64,000 nt of DNA from positions 62,001-126,000 of the forward strand of contig JAFJTR010000084.1 in the NCBI GenBank assembly GCA_022559985.1. The letters are read 5' to 3'. The notes below the pieces were generated by a model. It was not told the origin of the DNA. It made no database searches and saw nothing but the letters and a program-made list of their open reading frames with translations. Shown here piece by piece: positions 45,368 through 57,800 of this stretch. Position numbers and translations under genes: made by a program. The first letter of the stretch is position 1, and every line of letters begins with the position of its first letter. The stretch comes from Parastagonospora avenae f. sp. tritici 18332-5 (taxonomy: Eukaryota > Ascomycota > Dothideomycetes > Pleosporales > Phaeosphaeriaceae).

Positions 45368-45970
45368 TTTTGCGTGGCTGGGGAGAGATTTTGGGGGTTC
45401 TGGGGGGCCATTTTGTATGAGCAACTTTTTGGTTGCCTGAGATGACGAATGGTGGGGGTGAGGGGGATGAGTCATGTGTATAGCCGATATGCTTTGGCAC
45501 GAGTCTTAGCTGGATGCATGATGACAAGTCGGTTGATGAGGTGTTGTGGATGTCTGTATAGCCTCACGGAAGGGTAGATGCTAGATGGTGATGTGTATGC
45601 AGGCGTGGGGAAGCTCTCAGTATGCATGTCTGGATATGATGGTTGGAACCTGATGTATTCGCGAGGAGGGTCTCAGTATGCGTGTCTGCATATGGCAATT
45701 GGAATGTGATATGTCAGCTAGGGGGATTTCGGTAAGCATATCTGCATATGGTGATTGAAACCTGATGTGTTAGCGAGGAGGATCTCGGTGAGCATGTTTG
45801 CACATCATGATTGAAATCTAATATGTCAGCCAGGAGGTTCACAATGCATGAGGCAGGAAAGTATCAGAGGAGACAACAACAAAGTAGATTCCGAAGATAT
45901 ACAATCCTATATGTATCTAAACATTTCAACACCTAGTATCCACCAACCACCGGCGAGCCAACACACACCA
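45368..45970. other. intergenic holding the 56-bp repeat array
   Basis: Upstream region of the dehydratase-like gene and 3' flank of the gene at 45971, both on the minus strand. Apart from the tandem array at 45615..45838 nothing is recognised. Confidence 0.6.
45615..45838. repeat. tandem array, four copies of a 56-bp unit
   Basis: Units start at 45615, 45671, 45727 and 45783, each exactly 56 bp without insertions or deletions. Shared text includes TCTCAGTATGC / TCTCGGTGAGC at the start, GCATATGG-like in the middle, and GCGAGGAGG / GCCAGGAGG at the end. Copies differ by scattered substitutions, so the array is not recent. Confidence 0.93.
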
Positions 45971-46711
45971 CTACTCCACCAAATTCACTGCGATGACGCT
46001 CTTGAGCTCAGGAACCCAAATGTAGCTCCTGAAGTACCCCGAATATCCCAGGGGCGCCTGCTGCACAGTGATGTTGACCTTGCGGGCGCTCACCGCAAAA
46101 GTCGCAGCCGTCATGAGGGCTAGTGTAGCCATGTGGTTGCCGGAGCGAAAGTCCGGGATGATTTCCAGATCCAGAACGTCGAGGTTGGAGAAGCCAGTGG
46201 TCGAATTGGTGAGGTTGCGCAGCGAACGCGCACCCGGGCAATGCTGCATGAGCTCAGCAACGGAGCCAAAGAGGCGAAACGTGAACGTGTTGCTGCCAGG
46301 CTGAGCGATGTACACGAAGTCATGGAGGATGATGGTGACTCGAATGCGGCGGACTAGATGGCGGAAGGCGTGAGGAGGCAAGAAGGGTGCCGCTGACGCC
46401 ATGTTGCCCCATTGCTGGTCCTTGCCGTTGTCGAAGATGAAGTCGTGACCCTGGTAGAAGGGCCTCATGATGACCATGGGCTGGGGCAAGCACCAGAGGC
46501 GAAACTTCTTGAACGCGCCAAGGCCCGTGAGGATGTCGAACCACTTCTTGTTCATGATCCGACCAGGCTTGTTGTACACGGGCATGACCATGAGGGTGTA
46601 GGCCATGATCTCCATGGTGATGTCCATGGGTAGGCGCTGCCACATGGGGCCCATAGGCTGGACCTCGATGGGGATGATGTTGAAGTTGGACATGTTGAGA
46701 TTTGTCGACAA
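45971..46711 (-). CDS. protein of unknown function, possibly degenerate F-box type
   Basis: Single exon, 246 aa; starts at 46711 with an alternative Met six codons later. The start region (Leu-Pro-Met-Asp-Ile-Thr-Met-Glu-Ile-Met-Ala-Tyr) resembles the first helix of fungal F-box-like proteins, and a later Leu-rich strand pattern (Leu-Asp-Val-Leu-Asp-Leu-Glu-Ile-Ile) fits a scaffold. I do not claim a firm family. No signal peptide or membrane helix. Codon use is GC-rich and Met is unusually frequent near the N-terminus. Confidence 0.7.
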   Translation of the reverse strand: MSTNLNMSNFNIIPIEVQPMGPMWQRLPMDITMEIMAYTLMVMPVYNKPGRIMNKKWFDILTGLGAFKKFRLWCLPQPMVIMRPFYQGHDFIFDNGKDQQWGNMASAAPFLPPHAFRHLVRRIRVTIILHDFVYIAQPGSNTFTFRLFGSVAELMQHCPGARSLRNLTNSTTGFSNLDVLDLEIIPDFRSGNHMATLALMTAATFAVSARKVNITVQQAPLGYSGYFRSYIWVPELKSVIAVNLVE

Positions 46712-48960
46712 GAAGTGGGAATTGGTTTAGAGAGGAGGTATGGAGGTAGAATGGAGCTGATTGAGAGGCCTGTTAAAGCTTATGGAAAGACTTTCTGTGG
46801 AAAACAGATGCGAGGAGGTGATGAGCTCGAGGTTTGCTGAGGAAATCGAAGTGAAACGGTGGAGGCAACCTCTTATATACCCACTGGCGGCGCAGCCTGC
46901 AGCGTCTGTACAACCTCATCGCTCATATCAAAGATGAACGTGAACAGTAGATACTACCAGGCTCAGATCTACGACTCGAAGCGGAGGGCAAGGCTGGTTC
47001 CTGGCTTCTCATTCGCCCGACAGGCTTCACTTGGGTCCGTCGAGTCCTGTTCACAAGGAGTGGTTTACTCAGCTGCTGCGAGAATCGGTATGACTTACCT
47101 CTTTTCGGCCTTAGCATCTGAATTCCTGGCGGCCATTGGCAGAGGATATGACGCTTCCGTGATACAGATCCACTGCTGGAGACTGCCTGCGAGGAAGAAA
47201 GTAGTTCACGGTGAACTAAAAAGCAGAGAGCAAGGCGGCGAGCAAAGCGGGGGAGGAGAAGGGAAGCCCTGCTAAGCTTCTAGCTCGCGTCCAAAAGCAG
47301 CTTGGACTCGGAGATCGAGATCTGCTTCTCCGTGTGAAGACTCAGGTCGAAACTCGTCGAAGTGTGCGGTCTGAAACGTGAAAGACCATCGCGGAGACTG
47401 TGGGAAGCACCGGATCCATGGGGCTGTCCAGATCGTACATCTGTAGATCCGCCTACAGGTACTAAAGCTGCCCAGCATCCATTTGGCACACGGAATAGCC
47501 TTCTACAGCCTCTTTTGCGTCTGCTGATGCTTTACGTCGTGCCTGGCGTTGCGTCATGACAACATGCGAAGAGCTTTGACCCCTCCACACAGCCGCCAAT
47601 AAGGGTTGTCGTAAATCCAAACGCCGCGGGCACACTCAACTTGACTACCGAAAGACAACAACCCGAGAGAGTTGTTCATACAGCGATGAAAGATGGACCA
47701 GGCAGAGCGTGTGCGGGGCGTGTACACTGGAAGCACCGAGTAGGATCATGCGGCCAGCAATGAGGGTCGGGTAAATCGAAAGCCCGCGGGCACGGCAGAC
47801 TCAACAACTCGACGACAAGAACCCGAGAGCCTTGCTCATACATCGATTGGAGATGAATCAAACAGAGCATATGCGGGGCGTGTACGCTGGAAATCCCAAG
47901 TTGGACCACATGGCCGCAATTGAGGGTCGTCCTGAATCGAATGACCACACGCACGTACGTCGACCTCAACGACGACCGAACGACAAGAACACCCGAGAGA
48001 TTCGCTCATACGCGTTGGAAGATGGACGATGGACCAAGGCGAGTGGGCCGTACACAAAGAAGGAGTGCAGCCGCGTGGACAGCAACATGGGCGCTACAGG
48101 ACAGTCCGCGTGCAGTTCAGGGCATGACACACTGCGGTCCGCACCACATAGGTAGCTCATAATCACGGATCAGCATGGCGTAGACTTGTGTCTTGATTGA
48201 CTGCAATGGGGAGATGCGTGCTTTGATAATGAAATCAGACTAGAAGGTATTATTGATGAACACGAATGGAGTGGCAGAGCGTCAGACATGAACAGGATGC
48301 TAAGCCGACACGGAAAGAGGTTAGAATGAGACATGAGATTGAACAAGGACAGCTGTAGTGAAGAACCTGGAAGAGATTAGTGCTGCACGTAGGTATGAAT
48401 GCTTAGAGAGTCGGACAGCATGGCAGTTTCGCATCGACTAGATATTGGTTAGATTCTGAACGTGGGCGATTGTCTTCGTGGACATGTACATTTGCGAGTG
48501 GACATCGAGCGGCAATTTGACAACGTAAGCACATCGGCTCGGCCCAGAGTCGAGAGAAGCAAGGTGATCGTGTCGATAGCGATCATGCAAGTGTGAAGGT
48601 GCCAGTGGTCCTAGGTCGAATTAGTGGAGGTTCTCACGAACAAGAGCTAGACATTGCACACGTTAGTGACACTGATGACATTAGTTCGCGTTCGAGTGAC
48701 AGCCAAAACGTCCTCAGGACACCGCACAGCCATGGAGAGGAAGAAGCTGTGCGGCACCTGAGGCTGGTTCGATGGTGTTGTGGAGAGGAAAAAGGAATAG
48801 GCTGCGACATCAATCGACGTGTTGTTGGCGTGGTACGTGCGCTCACGTGGACTCGCCGACATCGTCGATCGGGAAAACTTGCCGACGGCCATCCACCCAA
48901 TCTCACTCTCAGGAGAGAACTTGACTGCCAATGCTCGCCCACCCTGATCAATAGCATGAT
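46712..48960. other. intergenic, repeat-bearing
   Basis: Divergent region between the minus-strand gene at 45971 and the Zn2Cys6 gene. It contains the roughly 160-bp repeat array (47591..48070). A 138-codon plus frame at 46859..47275 is unconvincing: no motif, strong composition bias near its end. Nothing else is recognised. Confidence 0.45.
47591..48070. repeat. three diverged copies of an approximately 160-bp tandem unit
   Basis: Anchors: GGGTTGTCGTAAATCC at 47603, GGGTCGGGTAAATCG at 47763, GGGTCGTCCTGAATCG at 47923 (spacing 160 and 160); ACCCGAGAG at 47661, 47821 and 47991 (spacing 160 and 170, so copy 3 carries a small insertion); GTGTGCGGGGCGTGTAC and ATATGCGGGGCGTGTAC in copies 1 and 2. 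The period is not a multiple of three, so it is not a coding repeat. Confidence 0.85.
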
Positions 48961-51077
48961 ATGACCAAACGGTCGCGCGACAGTATCATAGGCTCGTCGC
49001 GTCCAGCGCTGTCCGAACGAAAAACCTCCCATGATGCTGATGGCATGGGAAGCCAAGAAGACGCGGATGGCTCGGTCTTGAAAAAGCAGCGGTCCTTCAT
49101 GGCCACTTTGGCTTGCGATGCTTGTCGCAACAGGAAAAGCCGATGCGACGAAGATCGCCCAAGATGTGGTAAGTCTATGGCTAATCACTTGCATACTCAG
49201 TACTAATGTGGATCCCAGGCTATTGCAAGGCTATGAACTTGGATTGTACTTATCAGACACGAACCACCAAAAAGGACCAATCCATGACCGTTGCTATCAA
49301 TGCTATTCGGAGGCTTGAGGCGAAAATCGAAGATCTGACAGCTGCTGTCACAGTTTCGAAAACGCCACAGCCGGCACCAGCATCGCTGCCCTCGGTGACG
49401 GTAGTAGATCATTGCTCACCAATTTCGGTAGTCTCTCATCCCAGTCCAGTTCATCATACTCCTGGATTCAATTCGAATATTCCTCGTCATGACAGATCGA
49501 ACGTCCATGAGCTGGTCATGTCTCCTCAGACTGTGGCAACTCCTGCTAGAAGTCCTTTCTCCATTCCAGATATACAAAGCAAAGTCGCGCTCTCTTTTAG
49601 TCAGCACCGCGTCGCCATCTGGCCAGCTGTAAAGAGTGTGCTACCTGTCGAATTTACTGCGGCACGCGCCGGACTTGCGGAGGATTACATTGTGGAGATA
49701 GAAAGCCAGCGGGCGCCGGTTCCAATGCATATCGATCGGCCCTATGGTACCATGCCAGAGTCATGGCTGATGAGCCTCTCACAGTCAGTCGTCAAAGGCC
49801 TCGCTGATGCTTACTTCGGCGTGTTTCACCGCAACACTCCCATACTCGACAAGTACTTCTTTTACTCAAGCACCCTCGGCAGAGCTACAGCGACTGAGTT
49901 TGGCTATGACATCGAATCGTGCCTTGTGCTGATTGTCCTCGCGCTTGGATGCCTGGCAGTGAAAGCTTACGAAGAGGGTGACTTCGCTCTTCCTTCCCGC
50001 ATAGTCTCCTCTGACCCAGGCTTTGCGCGCCCTGACTGGTACGAACTTACAGTAGACGAAATGCCGGGGCTCACGTTCTTCAATGAAGCCCGTAAGCGTT
50101 TCGGCTTTATCATGTGCCAGACCGATCTCCAGGCTGGGCAGTTCTACATGCTGTCCACGCTGTACTACGCCCAAATTTTGCGACCACTAGACTCTTGGAC
50201 GACTGTCAATCGTGCAGCTCTTTGCTGTATGACGATTCTGAGCCGATCAGAGATAATCAATTTCGATCAATGGGATGGCGATATGTTCTCGCGACTCTTC
50301 TGGAACACGTTGATGTACGAGACAGTCATCACCCAAGAACTCGATCTCCTACCGCACAGTGGAATACTGGAGTATGAATCCAACGTACCATTGCCCAAGT
50401 TCACAGCTTGCCCTCGGCCAAAGACGTCGATAGCAGAACTGCTCACCGACGAGGACGACTCATTCTTCAATTTTCACTTTCTCGCACAAGCTGCTCATCG
50501 CATCATCCTTACTCGGGTGAAGCAGAGCCTGTACTTCTTCGCCGAGAAGGAGGCGTACCCTGGTGTGAGCATCACTGCCGAGATGCATCACCAGCTCGAG
50601 CAGTGGCGTGCAAATCTTCCTCCATCATTGCAGTTCTCCGACAACGAGAATGCGGACGACTCGCCCAGTCCTGCCCATGTCATCGCGAAAGCCATGTTGC
50701 GCAGCCGATATCTTGTGGCCAAGTTCCACATTGGAAGGCCTTTCCTATACAAAGCGCTACATGCGCCCGCATTCACCAGCGACGCCGAATACAACGAGGT
50801 GCGAAAAGGGCTTCGCGGCGGAATGTATTGGCCAACAACGATGGGCCTATGCACCCAAATGCTTTCAGCTCTGCCCCTGAAGTTTGGCTGGTGTTGCCAG
50901 TGCTTTGGTCAGGTACTCCTTTTCCATGCTGTAGCAAGATCTCCGGACCAGAGGTTGAGAGACACTCTGCCAGATGGGTGGCAGGAGTGGGTACAAATCA
51001 TGATGGCACTCATCGAGAACTGTGCACGCGACAGTCCTGGGATAGCAAAAGATGCCGAGTTGCTTCGGTTGCTATAG
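48961..51077 (+). CDS. Zn2Cys6 transcription factor with fungal-specific middle domain
   Basis: Two exons, 48961..49168 and 49219..51077, with a 50-nt phase-1 intron; 688 aa. The zinc cluster is complete: C52-x2-C55-x6-C62-x6-C69-x2-C72-x6-C79, with the intron between the fourth and fifth Cys, as in many family members. Basic residues before the cluster suit a nuclear localisation signal. A short helical linker (about 95-115) may dimerise. The middle homology region starts near 240 (Leu-Ala-Asp-Ala-Tyr-Phe...His-Arg-Asn-Thr-Pro-Ile-Leu). Target genes are unknown; there is no enzyme cluster next to it. If the intron is not spliced the frame ends at 49206. Confidence 0.93.
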
Positions 51078-51911
51078 TGGAGCACGTGGCCCCGCCACCA
51101 CAACCGCCATACCAGGGTCCATTGGCAACGCAATGAGAGGCTGTTCAATGTTTGCTCATATCAGATGTTTTGGTCTGGACATATTTTCGACGTTACAAGC
51201 TCGGAGCTATGGGATTCCACCGGACTCCGAGTTGCATCAGATGCCACAAGCGAATCAGATGCCGTGAACTCCGCTAGCGCACTTCTCTTGGGCTGGTCCA
51301 AGTCTTGTCGAACAACCGCGTTTCAGATAGCCGTTCGCGTCAATACAAAGATCAGCCCTACGTTCATGCGGTGTGGCTGCGTACAAGGAATATGCGCAGA
51401 TCTGTGCCGAGTCCCGGCGTGCTCACAAACAGTATTGTTGGTAACTTCGACAAGTTCAATACCTGGCCACATTTCTGCCGAATTTAAAACAATGCCAGCC
51501 CTTGCATCAAACTGATGAGATGTCAAATCTCCCGGGCAGCTATGTCTGTTTCGGTGCATTTTGAGGCCGGCCGCCTTACTGCAAGTGTCAGAAAGTTGAG
51601 GCTAGCCCCCCCACGTCCCCTGCCAGTACGCGACGATCATCTACGGCTGACAGTGGACACAGCCACTGCCACAGAACACCACGACTCCCTACGCTGGTTG
51701 ACTCCTTTCTGTCTTCCCTTTCCTTTATCGCACGTTTCTCGCAACGCCTTTAATTCTCGTCCTCACGGCGGTATTGTTGGGCAACGGGCTGTTGTCAGAG
51801 GCTTTGGCCACCCTTTCCGCGCGCTCCGTCGGACTTTCAGTCAACCTAGCCAGGCACGTAACCTCCGCTGGGCCTGTGTGAAAACCCGGAACACACATTT
51901 TGGAAACACTC
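51078..51911. other. intergenic
   Basis: 3' flank of the Zn2Cys6 gene and promoter/leader of the GT34 gene; nothing else supported. Confidence 0.5.
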
Positions 51912-53225
51912 ATGAGAATGGGAGAATACTCGTACCACTCTTTAGCCACCATGGGGCCTCAGGGCCGGTGGCGGCGTGTCCTGCTCATTGCCATGATCCC
52001 CATGGCTATTGCTTTGGTTTACTACAGCTATCCGCATGGATATATGCCGAGCAAGCTCGCAACACAGACGTACAGTACACGGGATCATGCGCAAGACTCT
52101 GACTAACCGGTTTACAGATATCCTCAAACCCAGAACGTAACGCTAGACCCCGAAGATCTCACGATGCCCACGATAATAAAAGCCCTATATGGCCCCATAT
52201 TACATCCGGTCGATGCGGCAAATTTCACAGATGAGGACGGTGACGTCTACCGTCTGGCCAAGGAGCCCAAATTCAAGGAGAAGCTAGGCAAGAAGGTGCT
52301 TATACTGGACATTGACAGTCGTCCGTTGAAGGGCGAGGGACAGCTCATGAATACGGAGCTAAAGTGGAAGGGCATGCGACCGCTTTCTGCGGGTATGCTC
52401 AGTCATTACATGTTTGGTACGACACTGGGCGCTGAGTCAATGGAATACGAAGGAAAGGCTAACGTTCTGACAGCGCAAATCCACGGCTATGACTATAAAT
52501 TCATCCGCGCCCCCGACTACGCGGACCGCTGGGGCACCTGGGTCAAGGTGCCAATGATGAAGGAAGCGCTCAAAACGCACGATTACATTGTCTTCATGGA
52601 CTCGGATGTCATGTTCCACTACCCGCATCTCCCGCTCGAGTGGCTCATGAACTACTGGAACATGACCGATGACACACTCGCCATGATGTCCATCGACCCC
52701 AACGAGCCGCAGAACTACGACGAGAAGGGCAATCGCTACTTGAACACTGGATTTGTCATCGCGCGACAAAGCAAGCGCACGCAGGAGATGTACAAGGCAT
52801 GGGCGGAATGCCCGTCCGAGACACGGTACCCCGGCTGCGCACAATGGAAGCTCGGCTGGGCGCACGAGCAAGCAGCATTCGGAAACTACCTGCGCTACGA
52901 TTATGACCGACCAGAGGACATCCGCGTCCTGCCCTGCGTCGAGGCGAATGGCGCGCCCGAAGCCGCCAACCGTGGTGGTTGCAAGGGTATCTTTGTTCGA
53001 CATTTCTGGGTTGACAAGGGCCTCGTGGCCAAGAACCTTGCGGATCAAGTCATGCAGTACTTTTTGCCACGGCTACATCAGCTGTACCTGTCAACATCCG
53101 CCGAGCATATCGTCGATGCAAAGGGCTACAGACTCGAAGGTGCGGATCTTATTGAAATGACCGAGGCTGAGAAGGAGGCATTGGAGAAAGAGGCCGGAAA
53201 GAATCAAAAAGATGAGGGATTCTAG
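51912..53225 (+). CDS. GT34 glycosyltransferase (Mnn10/Gma12 type), type II Golgi membrane protein
   Basis: Three exons: 51912..52069, 52118..52416, 52474..53225; 402 aa. A short cytoplasmic tail with Arg residues precedes one membrane helix (about 23-38), then the lumenal catalytic domain. The GT34 pattern includes Ser-His-Tyr-Met...His-Gly-Tyr-Asp-Tyr-Lys, Trp-Val-Lys-Val-Pro, the metal-binding Asp-Ser-Asp (D195, D197), Asn-Thr-Gly-Phe near the acceptor site, and His-Phe-Trp-Val-Asp-Lys near the end. Family members transfer mannose or galactose from the nucleotide sugar to cell-wall mannan. The second intron is 57 nt (GTACGA, CTAAC, GACAG) and contains no in-frame stop, so an unspliced reading adds 19 foreign residues between Tyr-Met-Phe and Gln-Ile-His. 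Met codons at 51918 and 51951 are alternative starts. The tail is Glu/Lys-rich. Confidence 0.91.
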
Positions 53226-54891
53226 GAGATCTCTGTTCCGAAGATAAATTCGTCTCTCGTCAGTCTTCGGCGGCGAGGTGTGCACTCTTGGGGCGGCTGG
53301 GTTCCGAACGATTCCCGCCTAACTCGTTCACTGCGACATTTTCTCAAAGTCGATTATAGAACGATCGACAAAAACGGGCGTATGGGAGCAGTCACAGTCT
53401 GCGAGACTAAACTACCGTTCGCCGCTTGCTATTTCGTTGTTACATACTAGGGTCGGAGTACAGGTGTTTTGCAGCGCGACGGTTTAGGCGTTCATCGGAA
53501 GAAGAGGGTCTACAAGAATGGGGGAAACTATGAGCTAGGTTTTCTGCGGCACGACGTTCAAGCAATCAATAACATCATCTCACATACTTCACTAGGAGGG
53601 GCTGCTGGCCCCTCTTTCCTTCTATCATCGGCGATGTGCTCGCGCACCAGTTAACTTGTAAACGGCAATTCCCACTCGATCTTCAGGTGGCAATGCATCA
53701 CATGTGCACCATGGCTTACAGACGACGCAGACCCCATCGGAACGATCCACAGGGACGCAATACTCCTCAAATGAGAGCAATCGGCCACGTTATTAATTGT
53801 GGAACCGCAGCAACGACGCTGCCGTGAGTGTGCATGTTCAAACTGGCTCAGTACATCGCGCTGGAAGACTTGCTGAACTTCTCCATTCCCAGCAAAGTTT
53901 TGCGACCGACCGCCAAAGCCATTCCTATGTCGAGTAGAAATATGTTCTCGTTCAATCGGAGAACAAATGAACAGCACTATGTGCGCGACTCAGCACAGAG
54001 CCAGAGAAACGACGAACCGGACTGAATTGCAATACAAGCTGCACTCAGTCGCGAACTGAAAGGGACTCATCCCTGGCCCGACATTTCCCTAATCTGCATA
54101 GCTTCTAGCTCGATATCAAGATCGATAGAAATTGAGGCCCTGGGGCGAGGTGTCCAGGGAGCAAAGTAGATCTTCTCCGAACCGCACACGGACATGGCGG
54201 TAGCGAACTCACTGACGGCTTGTTCCATTGCAATTGCGCGAAAACCCTACTCGTGGCGGCGAAACAGAGGCAGAGATCATCATGTCCGGCGGCTTTGATC
54301 CATTTTGAAGCTAGAACAGTGGGTCTTCATCGTGGTTAGCCTAATCGGACCGTGACGGGACGCCAACAAACAGCTCCTATACGCTTGCGGGACGTGTCGG
54401 TTACTGCCTAAGATCATTGGTAGGCATGTTTGTACTTTGTCTGTTATCGAGAGACATCGAGTGTTCGGAGGCAAAGAGTTGGTGAGGCGCGCAGTTTGAG
54501 ATTGTTCGCAGGATCTTACACACTACCATACTTAGGCACTGTGAGTCTCCCAGGGCAGTGCGACGCCTCGCGACTTTGTTTGAACATCTTACAAACCGAC
54601 ACTTTCTCAAAAGACATCTAAGCGCTGCAAAGATGAAGGCGACATTAGCGGTATTGCCCCCGCAGCCTCGTCCAATCAGCCAAAAGTTCAGGAGTGGGGC
54701 TGAAACGCTGCGATGCGGCGCAGCTAGGTCTCTGCCAGTCGAAAAGGCAGACGCGCCCTATTGTCTGGCAAATTAGGTACATCAACAGCCATATGCATCA
54801 TCGGTTGTAGTGGCTTGTAAGTTTTGGCCGTGTCGCGGGATTTTTTTCTATTATTCCGGGTTGTATTTGTCTGCGGCAAGTTGTGTACCAG
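53226..54891. other. intergenic
   Basis: About 1.7 kb without a supportable gene; 3' flank of the GT34 gene and promoter of the DUF3433 gene. Confidence 0.45.
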
Positions 54892-57800
54892 ATGCATTTT
54901 CGTTTTCCGTTCCTGAAACGCGAGGCTGAGCCCGTTGCCTCTACAGTCAATCATCAACAGAATGACAAGGGACCAGTGTTCACCACAGTTGCCCTCGACG
55001 ATGATTCCACAGGACAGACACAGCATGCCGACTCTTTCCGACGGCCAGCAAATCAGCCCTTGCTATCTCAACAAAGTTTGGGGTATCAAGGTCATGATGG
55101 GATCAAGCAGTCACCCTTGACAAAACCATGGAGGCCTCTTATGCTTCGTCGCTGGGTGCTCATCGTTTTTGCGCTTGTGTTTGCGCTACTTATCATGGCT
55201 TTGGAGATCATCTTGAGAGTTTCGTCGGACCGCAAAGGCTTTGCATGGACAGAGTCTCATTTCTACTACGTTTACACTTATGGGCCAACTGCAGGTAAGG
55301 AGTTGAGTATCTACTATTGGCACCCGACTGACCAAGATCATAGTTCTTACCATCATTACTGCATTCTGGACGCAAGTCGAGTACCGCACGAGGCAAATGC
55401 AACCATGGGAAGAAATGGCAAAAGGACCACAGTCCGTCGCCAACAGCCTCGTCTTGGACTACATCTCCCCGAATCCCGTGGTAGCCTTCATTCGTTCTTT
55501 CAAGAACCGCCATCTACCTGTTGCGTTGACTCTATTCGCCTCGCTTCTGCTCAAGGTCCTGATCGTCCTTTCTACCGGCATATTTACACGACGACTAGTG
55601 CTACTTCCGCAACCACTATCCATGAGCTCGATGGAAAAATTCCAGTTATCTGGCCACAACGCATCCCTTGTTGATGATGTGGCCGGACTTGCGTCTATTG
55701 GCGTGTCCCTCAGCGAGATCGAGCATCTACCTGGAACTAATGCAGAATGTGCGGTGGAGATGTTTCGCTCCTCAAGCCAAGTTCGAGGTAATTTGTTCTG
55801 CTTCTCGTCTTGGTTATCAGATTACTTGCGCACTGTGTGCAATACACATGAAGCATGACCTCACGAGCTAAACCGCGTGTCAGCATGAGTACTTCGCTAA
55901 CCACTCTACAGAGGGTATCTACAACATGACGGGCGAAAGCAAGATTTTGAAAGCGCACCTCGAGTGCGAGCCGGCAGTCATCGACCACAATGTCACAGTA
56001 TATTGTCCTGATTATTCGGGCTGCACTCATGTATACAACATCATGCGTGTGCATAACAATGACTGTCACATGTCAGCCTTTCCAAATAGCAATACTAGTC
56101 TCGCGGTGGATAACCGCACACCGTTCGGAAAATGGTCCGGCGGTGTCCTGCCTGGGACATGCGATGGGCCAGGCGAAGATACGGACCGAGATCGTTTGGT
56201 GATATTCATTCTCCACAAGTTCATTGGGCCGCAGATCACCAACAGCACTGCACTGTTCTGTAAACCGTCTGTCCAGCTCCAGCAGAGTACGGTAACGATG
56301 GACCAGAACGGTACGTTGATCAGTGTCGAAAATGGTACTACCTTGCCAACCCCGGCTGGACTGACGTCCTTTGTATCCAATGCGGTGCTCAACACAGTGG
56401 AACAGCTGAACACTAATTTCTATCTCGAGCTGGCACGCAAGTACCCGATCAGGCCGCCGAACCTCGATTTCGCTAGCGTATTCGCTGGGTTAATCATGAG
56501 GACCATGGACTCGAACGATATACAAAACTTCTGGGATCGCGAGAAAATTGCTCGCAGTGCCCAGGCTATCTTCAAAAGTGTCGCTGCTCAGGTTGCGAAG
56601 CGATATCTCCTTGTGCCAACACCCGAAGCCTCCGCAACACAGTTCACCGGCGTGGTGACATACAAGCAGGAGCGCCTGTTTGTTCGATGGTCAACGATGA
56701 GAGCTATGGAGTCGCTCTTTTGCGTGTTGGTTCTGATGTGTCTATATTTAGGCTTCCGTCCTGTTCGCCGTACGACGCCGCAAGACCCCGCTTCCATCGC
56801 TCGCCTGGCTTCCATGATCTCACAAAGCGGAAACCTCAACTTGCTATTGAGTAATACTGGATTCGTTTCTCTGGAAAGTATAAAAAGCTTGTTGTCGGGA
56901 AAGTATAGTCTCGTGTATGCGCAGAACTTCGTCGGGCACGAGAGCAGGCCGCAATTCATGATTGAGAGCTGCGAAACCGATATCTCAAAGCCGATATCTG
57001 TCGCTGCGAAACCATGGCAGCCGGTTTCATCTCGGTGGATTTCTCGGATCGCATTGCTGGTAGTGCCTCTGAGCATCATCGTAGCTCTGGAGGTCCTGTC
57101 TCGTCACTCGGAGCGCGACAATGGCCTACTCGACGTCTCGCCGAATAGATGGACACAACATGGTGCCAGCTTTGTTCCAGCTCTAGGTAAGTCTTCCCAT
57201 TTATGTGGTGCTCGTGAAGAAACACTTCGCCGTGGCGCTGCCGTTTGAAATGAGCATCTGCAACATGTTAACAATTTTTCGGACTCTTGCTGACTTACTA
57301 CTTTTAGTTATGGTCCTGGTAAAGCTGCAATTCTCCGGTTCTGACTTTGACCTGCATATAATTGATCCTTATGTGCAACTCAAGAAAGGGTTTGCTAGAG
57401 CTAAGACGAGTGTTTTGGACAAGACTATCTTCACATGGAAGGCAGATGCCGTATGGACAGCATTTATCAACGGGCGTATCGCAGTCGGTGCTTCGACTCT
57501 AAGCGTAAGTCAATCAGTGGAGGCTGACTCGGCAGTTTGCGGAAGCAGTACTGATGTATTCCTAGGTTGTTGTCGCTTCGTTCCTGACAATAGCCGTGTC
57601 AGGCTTATACAACACAGCACCAATTGCGCGTCAAGAACTCACGAATATCACTCGTTTGGACAGTTTCTATGACCCAACAAGCATGCTTTCGGGTTTCAAC
57701 GCAACGTTCAACTACACCACGTCTCTGAGTGCGCGCTTGGTCGTCTATGACCAGGTTATCAATTCACGATGGACTTCCGAATCCTTTGTCCTTCCGAACC

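Noticed and set aside
46859..47275. 138-codon plus-strand frame as a divergent neighbour gene
   Set aside because: No recognisable domain, and its end is low-complexity purine-rich sequence.
47676..48166. Minus-strand frames with internally similar protein segments as a repeat protein
   Set aside because: They arise from the 160-bp DNA repeat; the period is not a multiple of three, so copies fall in different frames.
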